In this document: positions 26,923 through 35,789 of the stretch, one piece after another
How the letters are laid out: each line of letters opens with the position of its first letter
How positions within the stretch are numbered: position 1 is the stretch's first letter
Source of the DNA: Sphingobium yanoikuyae
GTDB lineage: Bacteria > Pseudomonadota > Alphaproteobacteria > Sphingomonadales > Sphingomonadaceae
Direction: 5' to 3'
DNA length: 64,000 nucleotides
NCBI RefSeq assembly: GCF_034424525.1
Contig: NZ_CP139979.1
Location: 1-64,000 of the forward strand
Translations under genes and position numbers: made by a program
The notes under the pieces: model-generated
The model's database searches: none
Seen by the model: only the letters and a program-made list of their open reading frames with translations
What the model was told of the DNA's origin: nothing

Positions 26923-27363
26923 CTACAGTTCCAGAGCTGCTTCGAGCGCCAGCATGTAGGACATGGCGCCAAAGCCCGCGATCGTGCCCTTGGCGGCCAT
27001 GCCGACATAGGATTTGTGGCGGAAGGCCTCGCGCGTGTGCGGGTTAGACAGGTGGATCTCTATCACCGGCACGGTGATGCTCTTGATCGCATCATGCAGC
27101 GCGATCGACGTGTGGGTATAGGCGCCGGGATTCATGATGATGGCGTGGGCGCCCTCGCGATGCGCCTCCTGCACCCAGTCGACCAGATGGCCTTCATGAT
27201 TGGACTGGCGGAAGTCGATTTCGACATGGGCGCGGTGGGCGGCATCCTCCATCCGCTCGGCAATGTCGTCCAGCGTGTCATAGCCGTAGATTTCCGGTTC
27301 GCGGGTGCCGAGCATGTTGAGGTTCGGGCCGTTGAGAACATAGATTTTGCGTGTGTCCGCCAT
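26923..27363 (-). CDS. aroQ: 3-dehydroquinate dehydratase, type II
   Basis: Shikimate pathway enzyme that dehydrates 3-dehydroquinate. The 146-residue length is typical of the dodecameric type II enzyme. Motifs are [19 protein letters not shown] with the catalytic tyrosine, [30 protein letters not shown] and [20 protein letters not shown] with active-site histidine and arginine. aroQ next to accB and accC is a common alphaproteobacterial arrangement. It is divergent from thiSG across 131 bp. Confidence 0.97.
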   Translation of the reverse strand: MADTRKIYVLNGPNLNMLGTREPEIYGYDTLDDIAERMEDAAHRAHVEIDFRQSNHEGHLVDWVQEAHREGAHAIIMNPGAYTHTSIALHDAIKSITVPVIEIHLSNPHTREAFRHKSYVGMAAKGTIAGFGAMSYMLALEAALEL

Positions 27364-27494
27364 GGCGATCCCCCAGTCGGTCGAGACTTGTCTGTTGCGG
27401 GCGCGGCGTCGCCGCCCCTATATGCGCGCTGATCTTTAGCCCTTCGTGTCGCGCCAAGTCGAGACACGTTTCCAGCCACGAACGGGATAATGTA

Positions 27495-28496
27495 GTGAGC
27501 ATCGACGGCACCATCTCCATCCATATCAATGGCGAGCATCGCCGCATCCGCGACGGCCTGACCCTGGCCGAGCTGGCGAGCGAGCTGGGCTTCGCGCCGG
27601 AGAAGGTGGCGGTGGAGCGCAATCTGGAAGTGGTGCCGCGCTCGACCCTGGCCGATGTGAAGGTCGAAGACGGCGACGAGCTGGAGATCGTCCATTTTGT
27701 GGGTGGCGGCGATGTGTCCCCGGTGGATGACGATAGCTGGACGGTGGCGGGCAAAACCTTCCGCTCGCGCCTGATCGTGGGCACCGGCAAATACAAGAAT
27801 TTCGAGCAGAATGCCGCCGCGCTGGTCGCGTCGGGGGCGGAGATCGTCACCGTGGCGGTGCGTCGCGTCAATGTGTCCGATCCCAACGCGCCGATGCTGA
27901 CCGACTATATCGACCCGAAAAAGGTCACCTACCTGCCCAACACCGCCGGCTGCTTCACCGGTGAGGAGGCGATCCGCACCCTGCGCCTGGCGCGCGAGGC
28001 GGGCGGCTGGGAACTGGTGAAGCTGGAAGTGCTGGGCGAAGCGCGGACGCTCTACCCGGATATGGTCGAAACACTGCGCGCGACCGAGGTGCTGGCCAAG
28101 GAAGGCTTCAAGCCGATGGTCTATTGCGTCGACGATCCGATCGCGGCCAAGCGGCTGGAGGATGCCGGCGCGGTCGCGATCATGCCGCTGGGCGCGCCGA
28201 TCGGGTCGGGCCTGGGCATCCAGAACAAGGTGACGATCCGCCTGATCGTGGAAGGCACCAAGCTGCCGGTGCTGGTCGATGCGGGCGTGGGTACCGCGTC
28301 GGAAGCGGCGCAGGCGATGGAACTGGGCTGCACCGGCGTGCTGATGAACACCGCCATTGCCGAGGCGAAGGACCCGGTGCTGATGGCCGCAGCGATGAAG
28401 GCGGGCGTCGAGGCCGGCCGCATGGCCTATCGCGCCGGCCGCATGGGTAAGCGCATGTATGCCGACCCGTCGAGCCCGCTCGCCGGCCTGATCTGA
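27495..28496 (+). CDS. thiSG: ThiS-ThiG fusion: sulfur carrier and thiazole synthase
   Basis: ThiS supplies sulfur as a C-terminal thiocarboxylate and ThiG forms the thiazole phosphate of thiamine. Here both lie in one 333-residue chain: ThiS-like sequence ([18 protein letters not shown] ... [16 protein letters not shown], about residues 5-75) is joined by a short acidic linker to ThiG ([95 protein letters not shown]). The start is taken as GTG 27495, as no ATG fits. The Gly-Gly of ThiS is internal. Other thi genes are not in the window, and no TPP riboswitch is visible upstream. Confidence 0.9.
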   Translation: MSIDGTISIHINGEHRRIRDGLTLAELASELGFAPEKVAVERNLEVVPRSTLADVKVEDGDELEIVHFVGGGDVSPVDDDSWTVAGKTFRSRLIVGTGKYKNFEQNAAALVASGAEIVTVAVRRVNVSDPNAPMLTDYIDPKKVTYLPNTAGCFTGEEAIRTLRLAREAGGWELVKLEVLGEARTLYPDMVETLRATEVLAKEGFKPMVYCVDDPIAAKRLEDAGAVAIMPLGAPIGSGLGIQNKVTIRLIVEGTKLPVLVDAGVGTASEAAQAMELGCTGVLMNTAIAEAKDPVLMAAAMKAGVEAGRMAYRAGRMGKRMYADPSSPLAGLI

Positions 28497-28521
28497 TTCC
28501 AGGGCGTCGCGGCGCGAGATT

Positions 28522-28680
28522 TGACGCGACAGTCGAAGTTCACAGTGTCGTGGGGGTGATTCCGGGGCAATGCGCCAGGAACGCGCCCGCGACGCGACAG
28601 CGAAGCGACAGTCGTGCGACAATCGGGTCACGATGACGCGCGTCCGACGCGACACTGGGGCGACAGTGAAGCGACGCCTG
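28522..28680. repeat. GCGACAG-rich intergenic repeat, copy A
   Basis: Four GCGACAG heptamers occur at 28526, 28594, 28605 and 28660, with near matches between. The first is followed by GTTCACAGTGTCGTG, and the middle pair forms GACGCGACAGCGA and GCGACAG 11 bp apart. The same organisation is found at 63794-63977. The repeat lies just after thiSG and fills most of the 330-bp gap before the small membrane protein gene at 28827. No gene is seen within it. Confidence 0.7.
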
Positions 28681-28826
28681 GGCGGCGCATGGCCGGTTGC
28701 TTGGGTGCGGATATCCCATCCCCAAAGTAAATCAGAATGAGGGCGTGTAGGACAGGCTGATGGAAGGCGCGCCTTGTAGCGATGCCCGCTTTGATTTTAT
28801 GAGCTCTACATATGAAGGAGGCATCG

Positions 28827-29012
28827 ATGGCGGGGATCAGCAAGACTGTGCGATGGTTGCTCCTGCTGTGCTATTTAAGCATGCTTGTCGGCCTTGGGCT
28901 TCAACGATTTGACGGCGGGCTGGCCGGCAATTGGAGCATCGTGCTGCTGAGTTTCGCGATACTCAATCTTGCATTCATGTGGGATGGTATCGTCCGCTTC
29001 GTGAAGAAATAG
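28827..29012 (+). CDS. Small two-helix membrane protein
   Basis: A 61-residue protein made almost wholly of two hydrophobic helices (VRWLLLLCYLSMLVGLGL and WSIVLLSFAILNLAFMW) ending in a basic RFVKK tail. The ATG at 28827 follows a near-perfect AAGGAGG at 28815-28821 with a 5-base spacer; the earlier in-frame ATG at 28812 lies before that element and cannot use it. I do not recognise the family. The strong ribosome site argues that it is a real gene. It stands alone between the GCGACAG repeat and the LysR gene. Confidence 0.65.
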   Translation: MAGISKTVRWLLLLCYLSMLVGLGLQRFDGGLAGNWSIVLLSFAILNLAFMWDGIVRFVKK

Positions 29013-29054
29013 CGGACGGCCTGCTGACCGGCTATTCCTTAAAGTCGGCCGCAT

Positions 29055-29945
29055 CTAAATCCCATCCTCGCTCCGCAACTCCAGCCGGCTGGCCCGGTCG
29101 AAGATCGCAAGCACCAGCGGGTCGGCTTCGGCGGCGCGGACGGCGACGTGGAAATCGACCGGGGGCATGAGCGGGGCGCCGGGCACCGGGACCAGTCGGC
29201 CTTCGGCCAGTTGCTGGCGGGCCATCGGCCGGGGGAAGATGCCGATGCCGCCGCCTTCCAGCACGATGTCGATCATGGTGCGGACATTGTTGCACAGGTT
29301 GAGCGGGCAGTCGGCCAGGTCCGACGCGGCGATCGCGTCCTTCATGATGCGATAGAGCGGCGACAGGTTGGTGAGCGACCAGATTGGCGGGCGGGTGGCC
29401 GCCATGGTCGCGACGGCCGCGGGGCTGGCGAGCCAGAGCAGGTCGACGTTGCCGATCGGCGCGGTGCGCAGCATCGGATGGGCGATGCGGCCGGCGGCGA
29501 AGGCGAGGTCGGCATGGCCCGAGGCGAGCTGCTGGATGAGGTCGGCGGTGAGCGCGATGTCGACCTCCAGGCTGACATGGGGCAGGTCGCGGCCAAGCTG
29601 GGCGACGAAGCCGGGCAGGCAGCTGGCGGCGGCAATCTCGCCTGCGCCGATGCGGACGATGCCGGTCGCGCCGGATATGTCGCTGCAGCCCATCAGCACG
29701 CCCTGAAAGCGCGTCCAGAGCGGTTCGCTCTCGCGCACCAGTTCGCGCCCGGCGGGGGTAAGTGCCATCGTCCGCCCCTCGCGCCGGAAGAGCGCGGTGC
29801 CCAGATGGCTTTCCAGTTCGCGCACCCGCGCGGAAATGGCCGGCTGGGTCGTGTTGAGGCGCGCCGCCGCCGCCGCGAAAGTGCCCAGCCGCGCGATCCA
29901 GAGCAGGGTTTCAAGATGGTAGAAGGCGATGCGATTGATAGACAT
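29055..29945 (-). CDS. LysR-family transcriptional regulator
   Basis: A 296-residue LysR regulator with the N-terminal winged helix-turn-helix (HLETLLWIARLGTFAAAAARLNTTQPAISARVRELE in pieces) and a C-terminal ligand-binding domain (GIVRIGAGEIAAASCLPGF, GHADLAFAAGRI). It is divergent from the scoA operon with 88 bp between, the classical arrangement in which a LysR protein controls the neighbouring operon and itself. A candidate binding site ATC-N9-GAT lies in that gap. The effector is unknown; an acetoacetate- or ketoacid-related metabolite would suit the target. Confidence 0.9.
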   Translation of the reverse strand: MSINRIAFYHLETLLWIARLGTFAAAAARLNTTQPAISARVRELESHLGTALFRREGRTMALTPAGRELVRESEPLWTRFQGVLMGCSDISGATGIVRIGAGEIAAASCLPGFVAQLGRDLPHVSLEVDIALTADLIQQLASGHADLAFAAGRIAHPMLRTAPIGNVDLLWLASPAAVATMAATRPPIWSLTNLSPLYRIMKDAIAASDLADCPLNLCNNVRTMIDIVLEGGGIGIFPRPMARQQLAEGRLVPVPGAPLMPPVDFHVAVRAAEADPLVLAIFDRASRLELRSEDGI

Positions 29946-29970
29946 TGTTTGGGTTTAACTGAAAAAACAA

Positions 29971-29985
29971 ATCATTGGTATTGAT
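29971..29985. promoter_or_regulatory. Candidate LysR operator between lysR gene and scoA
   Basis: ATCATTGGTATTGAT is an interrupted dyad of the form ATC-N9-GAT, the kind of site bound by many LysR-type regulators. It lies between the divergent regulator and the CoA-transferase operon. Identified by eye only. Confidence 0.4.
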
Positions 29986-30033
29986 CGGTTTGCCTGCCTA
30001 GTCTGCGCCGAAATTTCAAAAGGATGGATGCCG

Positions 30034-30744
30034 ATGGCCAAGAAGCTCTACCCCGATGCCGCCGCCGCGCTGGAGGGGCTGCTGTTCGACGGCATGCATC
30101 TGTGCGCGGGCGGCTTTGGCCTGTGCGGCATTCCCGAGCGGCTGATCGATGCGATCCGCGATTCGGGGGTCAAGGACCTGACCATCGCCAGCAACAATGC
30201 CGGCATCGACGGCGAGGGGCTGGGCAAGCTGCTGCGCACGCGCCAGGTCAGGAAGATGATCTCCTCCTATGTCGGCGAGAATAAGGAGTTCGAGCGGCAA
30301 TATCTGGCGGGCGAGCTGGAGGTGGAATTCTGCCCCCAGGGGACGCTGGCCGAGCGCTGCCGCGCGGGCGGGGCGGGCATTCCCGGCTTCTATACCAAGA
30401 CCGGCGTCGGCACCGCGGTGGCCGAGGGCAAGGAAGTGAAGAGTTTCGACGGCCAGGACTATATATTGGAGCGCGGCATCTTTGCCGATGTCGCGATCAT
30501 CAAGGGCTGGAAGGCCGACGAGAGCGGCAACCTGATCTTCCGCAAGACCGCGCGCAATTTCAACGCGCCGATGGCGACGGCGGCGAAGATCTGTATCGCC
30601 GAGGTGGAGGAAGTGGTGCCCGTGGGCAGCCTCGACCCCGATGCGATCCATCTGCCGGGCATCTACGTCAAGCGGATGATCGTCGGCGCGCCCTATGACA
30701 AGAAGATCGAGTTCCGCACCGTGCGCCAGAGGGACGCGGCCTGA
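30034..30744 (+). CDS. scoA: 3-oxoacid CoA-transferase subunit A
   Basis: The alpha subunit of succinyl-CoA:3-ketoacid CoA-transferase, which activates acetoacetate or related 3-oxoacids. The sequence shows MHLCAGGFGLCGIPERLIDAI, TIASNNAGIDGEGLG, QVRKMISSYVGENKEFERQYL in pieces, PQGTLAERCRAGGAGIPGFYT and GRTARNFN-like RKTARNFNAPMA. ATG 30034 is preferred because AAAGGA then sits 9 bases away; ATG 30028 is too close. It is the first gene of an operon with a phosphatase, scoB, a HIT protein and the first glycosyltransferase. Its stop overlaps the next start (TGATG). Confidence 0.93.
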   Translation: MAKKLYPDAAAALEGLLFDGMHLCAGGFGLCGIPERLIDAIRDSGVKDLTIASNNAGIDGEGLGKLLRTRQVRKMISSYVGENKEFERQYLAGELEVEFCPQGTLAERCRAGGAGIPGFYTKTGVGTAVAEGKEVKSFDGQDYILERGIFADVAIIKGWKADESGNLIFRKTARNFNAPMATAAKICIAEVEEVVPVGSLDPDAIHLPGIYVKRMIVGAPYDKKIEFRTVRQRDAA

Positions 30745-31640
30745 TGGCGACGATGATGCGGCTTGCGCCGGCGCTGTTGCTGGCGCCGCTGGCGGCCTGT
30801 GCGACCACCTCCGCGACGACAAGTGCGACGGGTCCGGCGCCGGTGACGCCGACCGGGCCGGCGGTGCCGCCGACGGGCATGCAATATCTTTATGGATCGG
30901 GCGAGGCGGCGGCGCTGTCGCGCCAGGCCTGGACCGCGCTGGTGGCACATACTGCCGCCGTCGTGAAGGCGCGGCCTGCCGATTCTGTCGTGCTGGCCGA
31001 CGGCGCGAGCCTGGATGCGCCCAAATATGTGCCGTGTGGCAACCGGCCGTTCGCCGCCGTGTTCGACGTCGACGAGACGGTGATGCTGAACACCGGCTTC
31101 GAATATCATGATGCGAAGACCGGGAAGGGCTATGATGCCGCCGACTGGGACGCGTGGGAAAAGACCGGCGAAGGCGCGGTCGGCCCGGTGCCGGGTGCGG
31201 ACAGCGGCCTCAACGCGCTGCGGGCGATGGGCGTGACCGTGATCTTCAACACCAACCGCTCGGCCGCCAATGCCGATGCGACGGCGCGCGCGATCAAGGC
31301 GGCGGGGCTGGGCGAGGCGGTGCATGGCACGACGCTGTATCTGGCCGGCGACGATGCGATGGGATCGCGCAAGGATGGCCGGCGCTGGACGATTTCGCGC
31401 AGCTATTGCGTGATCGCGCTGGGCGGTGACCAGCTCGGCGATTTCACCGACCTGTTCAATGTGGGGCAGTCGGTGCCGGTGCGGCGTGCCGCGACCGAAG
31501 GCCCGGGAATCGCGAAACTCTGGGGCGCGGGCTGGTTCGTCCTGCCCAACCCCGTTTATGGCAGCGGCCTCAAGGGCGGCTTCGACGATGTTTTTCCTGC
31601 CGACAAGAGGTGGGCGCCGCCCGCCCAAGGGGAGAAGTGA
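30744..31640 (+). CDS. HAD acid phosphatase / 5'-nucleotidase, lipoprotein e(P4) family
   Basis: A 298-residue exported phosphatase inserted between the two CoA-transferase genes. The signal peptide ends in a lipobox-like PLAAC near residue 19. The HAD catalytic motif [15 protein letters not shown] (about residues 108-122) has the DxD nucleophile pair. VIFNTNRS provides the second motif, and [12 protein letters not shown] contributes the conserved lysine/arginine region. Enzymes of this family remove phosphate from nucleotides or other monoesters in the periplasm. Start and stop are tightly packed with the neighbours, so it is expressed with scoA and scoB. Confidence 0.85.
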   Translation: MATMMRLAPALLLAPLAACATTSATTSATGPAPVTPTGPAVPPTGMQYLYGSGEAAALSRQAWTALVAHTAAVVKARPADSVVLADGASLDAPKYVPCGNRPFAAVFDVDETVMLNTGFEYHDAKTGKGYDAADWDAWEKTGEGAVGPVPGADSGLNALRAMGVTVIFNTNRSAANADATARAIKAAGLGEAVHGTTLYLAGDDAMGSRKDGRRWTISRSYCVIALGGDQLGDFTDLFNVGQSVPVRRAATEGPGIAKLWGAGWFVLPNPVYGSGLKGGFDDVFPADKRWAPPAQGEK

Positions 31641-31642
31641 TA

Positions 31643-32278
31643 ATGGCCTGGACCCGTGACGAGATGGCCGCGCGTGCGGCGAAGGAGCTGGAGGACGGCT
31701 TCTATGTGAATCTGGGCATCGGCATCCCGACGCTGGTGGCGAACCATATTCCCGATGGCGTGGAAGTGACGCTGCAGTCGGAAAATGGCATGCTGGGCAT
31801 CGGCCCCTTCCCCTATGAGGGGGATGAGGATGCGGACCTGATCAATGCCGGCAAGCAGACGATCAGCGAGCTGCCGCAGTCGGCCTATTTCAGTTCGTCC
31901 GACAGTTTCGCGATGATCCGCGGCGGGCATATCGACCTCACCGTCCTTGGCGCGATGGAAGTGGCCGAGAATGGCGACATCGCCAACTGGATGATCCCCG
32001 GCAAGATGATCAAGGGCATGGGCGGCGCGATGGACCTGGTCGCGGGCGTCAAGAAGATCATCGTGGTGATGGAGCATACGTCCAAGAATGGCGATCCCAA
32101 GTTCATCCCGGCCTGCACCCTGCCGCTGACCGGCAAGAATGTGGTCGACATGATCGTCACGGACCTGTGCGTGTTCCAGCGTCCCGACCATGACAGCCCG
32201 TTCAAGCTGGTTGAACTGGCACCGGGCGTGACCGCCGAGGAAGTCGCTGCTAAGACGACCGCCCATTATATCAGCTAA
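31643..32278 (+). CDS. scoB: 3-oxoacid CoA-transferase subunit B
   Basis: The beta subunit of the CoA-transferase. The 211-residue product starts [16 protein letters not shown] and has [15 protein letters not shown], the active-site glutamate segment [34 protein letters not shown] in pieces, [15 protein letters not shown] [12 protein letters not shown], and [17 protein letters not shown]. The ATG at 31643 follows GGGGAGAAG and begins 2 bp after the phosphatase stop. It pairs with scoA to form the active enzyme. Confidence 0.94.
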   Translation: MAWTRDEMAARAAKELEDGFYVNLGIGIPTLVANHIPDGVEVTLQSENGMLGIGPFPYEGDEDADLINAGKQTISELPQSAYFSSSDSFAMIRGGHIDLTVLGAMEVAENGDIANWMIPGKMIKGMGGAMDLVAGVKKIIVVMEHTSKNGDPKFIPACTLPLTGKNVVDMIVTDLCVFQRPDHDSPFKLVELAPGVTAEEVAAKTTAHYIS

Positions 32279-32287
32279 GGGCGTTTC

Positions 32288-32728
32288 ATGAGCCTCGACG
32301 GCACCTATGACGAAGCCAATATCTTTGCCCTGATCCTGCAGGGCAAGATCCCGTCGACCAAGCTGTACGAGGACGAGAAGACATTCGCCTTCCTCGATAT
32401 CATGCCGCAGACGCGGGGCCATGCGCTGGTCATTTCCAAATGGTCCAAGGCGCGCAACCTGCTGGAGATGGAGGATGAGGCGCTGGGTGAGGTGATGGCG
32501 ACCACCAAGAAGGTCGCCACCGCCATCCGCAAGGCGCTGAACCCCGACGGCATCCAGATCGCCCAGTTCAACGGCGCGCCGGCGGGCCAGACGATCTTCC
32601 ACCTGCACGTCCATATCCTGCCGCGCTGGGAGGGCGACCCCAAGGGTTTCACCGCCCATGGCGCCGGTGCGCAGGCGGACAAGGATGCGCTGGCGGCGCT
32701 GGCCGAAGAGATTCGCGCGCAGTTCTGA
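32288..32728 (+). CDS. HIT family nucleotide-binding protein
   Basis: A 146-residue HIT protein of the Hint branch. The catalytic histidine triad is HLHVHILP near residue 109, preceded by QFNGAPAGQTIFH. The N-terminus has ALILQGKIPSTKLYEDEKTFAFLDI and QTRGHALVISK, both typical. These enzymes hydrolyse nucleotide phosphoramidates such as AMP-lysine. It follows scoB by 9 bp, and the first glycosyltransferase of the polysaccharide locus begins 1 base after its stop. Confidence 0.92.
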   Translation: MSLDGTYDEANIFALILQGKIPSTKLYEDEKTFAFLDIMPQTRGHALVISKWSKARNLLEMEDEALGEVMATTKKVATAIRKALNPDGIQIAQFNGAPAGQTIFHLHVHILPRWEGDPKGFTAHGAGAQADKDALAALAEEIRAQF

Positions 32729-32729
32729 C

Positions 32730-34025
32730 GTGGCACTCAAACCCTTCAAGGCGCCGGGCGCGCGGCTGGCGCTGCGGTCCAAGGCGGCGAACAGCTATCT
32801 GACCGGCGATCGGGGCGGGGCCGAGGTGATCCTCGACATCTCGCGGCTGCTCTCGCGTGCTTTCCACCCGACGCCGACCGGCATCGACCGGGTCGAATAT
32901 GTCTATGCCCGCGAATTGCTGGAGCGGATGCCCGATCGGTTGGCCTTTGCCGCCGTTCATCCGGCGGGCGGCTATTATGGGCGCTTGAATCACGCTGCCG
33001 TGCGCCAGTTCCTGGCCTTCACCGCGGCGAAATGGCGTAATGTGGATTCGCCCGACGAGCGCAAGGAGCGGGCGGCGGTGATCCGCCACATGTTCGCGAC
33101 GCGCCCGCGCCCGGTGCCCAAGGCCAAGGGGCCGCGCATCTATCTGCAGGCGTCGCCCCATCATCTGGACGATGCGGCGCAGGTAGGGGCGATTTTGCGG
33201 GCGGAGGGCGCGAAGTTCGTCACGCTGGTGCATGACGTCATTCCGCTCAGCCATCCCGAGTTCGCCCGGCCGCAGGGCGCGGACGAGCATCGTCGCCGGC
33301 TGCGCAGCATCGACCTTTATGCAACCGGCATTATCGGCAACAGCCAGGCGACGCTGGACGCGCTGGAACCGCATCTGTCGAACGGCCTGGCCGATCGCCA
33401 GACATGCGTCGCCCATTTCGGCGCCGATCCGCCCGATGTGTTTGGCGGTTCCGGCACGGCGATCCCGCAGCGGCCCTATTTCGTCTATCTGTCGACTATC
33501 GAGCCGCGGAAGAACCATCTGCTGCTGCTCAATATCTGGCGGCGGATGGTGGACGAGCTGGGTGATGCGGCGCCGATGCTGGTATTGATCGGCCGGCGCG
33601 GCTGGGAAAATGAGAATGTCATCGACATGCTGGAGCGGGGCGAGGCGCTGCGCGGCCATGTGATCGAGGCCGGCGAACTGCCCGACAACCAGATGCAGGA
33701 TCTGGTCGCGGGCGCGCGGGCGATGCTGATGCCATCCTTCGCCGAAGGCTTCGGCATGCCGGTGGTCGAGGCGCTGTGTGCCGGCGTCCCGGTGATCTGC
33801 AGCGACATTTCGGCGCATCGCGAAGTCGGCGGGGACGCGCCCGATTATATCGATCCACTCGATGGCATGGGCTGGATGCGGATGATCCATGCCTATGCCG
33901 CAGCGGATTCGCCGCAGCGGGCAGCGCAACTGGCGCGGATCGGCGGATGGCATGCGCCGACCTGGCGTGACTATTTCGACATAGTGGCGGAACTATTGGA
34001 AGATGTGACAACTTCTGTTCCTTGA
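32730..34025 (+). CDS. Glycosyltransferase family 4, polysaccharide locus
   Basis: A 431-residue GT-B fold enzyme. The N-terminal half has VILDISRLLSRAFHPTPTGIDRVEYVYA, the DIS/TGIDRV motif found again in this locus, then KFVTLVHDVIPL. The C-terminal half contains FVYLSTIEPRKNHLLLL and the donor-binding stretch MLMPSFAEGFGMPVVEALCAGVPVICSD (in pieces), where E-x7-E positions contact the sugar nucleotide. The start is GTG 32730, one base after the HIT stop, so the gene appears joined to the metabolic operon upstream. GDP-mannose is a plausible donor because the locus encodes its synthesis; this is inference. Confidence 0.88.
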   Translation: MALKPFKAPGARLALRSKAANSYLTGDRGGAEVILDISRLLSRAFHPTPTGIDRVEYVYARELLERMPDRLAFAAVHPAGGYYGRLNHAAVRQFLAFTAAKWRNVDSPDERKERAAVIRHMFATRPRPVPKAKGPRIYLQASPHHLDDAAQVGAILRAEGAKFVTLVHDVIPLSHPEFARPQGADEHRRRLRSIDLYATGIIGNSQATLDALEPHLSNGLADRQTCVAHFGADPPDVFGGSGTAIPQRPYFVYLSTIEPRKNHLLLLNIWRRMVDELGDAAPMLVLIGRRGWENENVIDMLERGEALRGHVIEAGELPDNQMQDLVAGARAMLMPSFAEGFGMPVVEALCAGVPVICSDISAHREVGGDAPDYIDPLDGMGWMRMIHAYAAADSPQRAAQLARIGGWHAPTWRDYFDIVAELLEDVTTSVP

Positions 34026-34145
34026 CCGGGAATCGGTCGGCGATCATGGATGGTCAGATAAGGCAGCCGGATCAGGGGGATATGTGACCGGGGGTTGGTG
34101 GAACATGGGTGTGAGCCCGGTATGCCCGATGGAGCCGGGCGCTCT

Positions 34146-35789
34146 GTGAGCGGTCCGCCGTTCCTGCGCTCGCCGCCGTTTCCAGGCGTTGATTCGAATG
34201 TAGCGGCCATCAGCCGTGCCGTTGCTGGCGGCACAATCTCGACGATATCCGAAGCGCTGCTCGACAGCATCGCGGACGAGAGGGTCGGCGGAGATTTCTG
34301 GGGACATAGGCCGTCCGGCCTGCATATCGTTGCGCGGGAAGGCGTTAAGATCGCGCCGGAGGCCTGCGCCGGGCTTCTCGCCGGCCAGATCGGCATTCTG
34401 CCTTTGGGACGGCAAGGCCAAGGCACTGTGTTCGCGGGCGTCGGGACGCTTCTGCCCCATGATTGCGATCCCTGGGCCCTGGTGGCGCAGGTGCGCGCCG
34501 TTCATGCTGCACCTGATGATGATCTGGTGATCGTTGCCGGCCTGCTCGACGTGCCGGCTTTCGGCCTGGATGGCGAGCGGCATTCGCGTGAAATGTTGCG
34601 CGCTGCGGCACGGGCGCGTCTGGCTGCGGCCGAATATCGCGACTGTTTCAGCGGTCAGCCGGTCGATGCCGCACATGCCGTCGCCCAGCTTGCCGATTGG
34701 CGCCGCCATATCGATGGTAATCGGACGATCGTGGCGGCGAGCGGCATGGCCTTCTGGAAGCGAGAGGCGATGCGGCATTTTCTCTGGAATGGGTTGGACA
34801 GTCCTCCCTTCATGTCGCCGGCGCGCGGATTGGCGCGGGCGCGCAAAAAGGGGGCGGCGCTGGCCATCTGGCCGTCGCGTGTGCCGTCCGACATGGTCAG
34901 GGATGCGACCGACAAAGATGTTGCGATCGCTCGTGTCGAGGACGGCTTTTTGCGTTCCCGCGGGTTGGGGGCGGGGCTGCATCCGCCTGGATCGGTGGTG
35001 ATCGATCATAGCGGCATCTATTATAATGCCCGCAGCCCCAGTGATCTGGAAACGCTGCTTGCCACGCATGGGTTCGCGCCTGCGCTGGTCGATCGGGCCC
35101 GGCGGCTGCGTCATCGCATATGTGCGGCAGGCGTCACGAAATATGGGCAGCGCGCCGGACAGATGATTGACCTGCCGGCCGGCCGGCGCACGGTCCTGGC
35201 CGTCGGGCAGGTCGATGACGATATGTCTGTCCAGCTGGGTGGCGCGGGTGTGGGCGGCAATCTGGATTTCCTCGCTCGCGTCCGAACGGCCGAGCCGGAC
35301 GCCTGGATCGTCTATCGCCCCCATCCCGATGTTCAGGCGGGGCATAGAAAGGGGCATTTGAGTGATGCCGTCGTGCTGCAACATGCCGACGCGATCGACA
35401 GTGGTGCGCCCCTTATGGAACTGGTGCAGCGGGTGGACGAGGTGCATGTCCTCTCTTCGCTGACCGGCTTCGAAGCATTGATGCGGGGGCGCCCCGTAAC
35501 CGTTCATGGCATGCCCTTTTATGCCGGCTGGGGCCTGACTCGCGATCTGGCCAAGGCGTCGCCCAGAAGAGGTCGCCAGCTCGACGTGGATCAGCTTGTG
35601 GCGGGCGCCCTCATTCTCTATCCTCGCTATCTTGATCCGTTGACGCGCTTGCCCTGTGGTCCAGAATTGATGGTGGACCGTCTGGCAAGTGGATCGACGC
35701 CACCGATGACCTGGCTCATCCGGTTGCGGGCGCTACAGGGGAAGCTACGAAGATTTATGACTTTGTCTGCTGAGTTCCTTCATGGCTGA
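34146..35789 (+). CDS. kpsC: Capsular polysaccharide beta-Kdo transferase, KpsC-like
   Basis: KpsC adds beta-linked Kdo residues to the lipid terminus that anchors ABC-exported capsules. The protein starts SGPPFLRSPPFPG, the family's N-terminal motif. WGHRPSG, AFWKREAMRHFLWNG, IARVEDGFLRSRGLGAGLHPP in pieces, SVVIDHSGIYYNARSPSDLE, WIVYRPHPDVQAGHRKG, HVLSSLTGFEALMRGRPVTVHGMPFYAGWGLTRD in pieces follow. At about 547 residues it is shorter than E. coli KpsC (two GT modules) but matches common alphaproteobacterial forms. The start may instead be ATG 34122 or 34095. It overlaps kpsS by 8 bp. Confidence 0.86.
   Translation: MSGPPFLRSPPFPGVDSNVAAISRAVAGGTISTISEALLDSIADERVGGDFWGHRPSGLHIVAREGVKIAPEACAGLLAGQIGILPLGRQGQGTVFAGVGTLLPHDCDPWALVAQVRAVHAAPDDDLVIVAGLLDVPAFGLDGERHSREMLRAAARARLAAAEYRDCFSGQPVDAAHAVAQLADWRRHIDGNRTIVAASGMAFWKREAMRHFLWNGLDSPPFMSPARGLARARKKGAALAIWPSRVPSDMVRDATDKDVAIARVEDGFLRSRGLGAGLHPPGSVVIDHSGIYYNARSPSDLETLLATHGFAPALVDRARRLRHRICAAGVTKYGQRAGQMIDLPAGRRTVLAVGQVDDDMSVQLGGAGVGGNLDFLARVRTAEPDAWIVYRPHPDVQAGHRKGHLSDAVVLQHADAIDSGAPLMELVQRVDEVHVLSSLTGFEALMRGRPVTVHGMPFYAGWGLTRDLAKASPRRGRQLDVDQLVAGALILYPRYLDPLTRLPCGPELMVDRLASGSTPPMTWLIRLRALQGKLRRFMTLSAEFLHG

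Noticed and set aside
27364..27494. Possible TPP riboswitch before thiSG
   Set aside because: The CUGAGA-type core and its partner helix could not be found in the 131-bp region.
28522..28680. GCGACAG clusters as a CRISPR array
   Set aside because: Units are only 7 bp with irregular spacing and no cas genes nearby.
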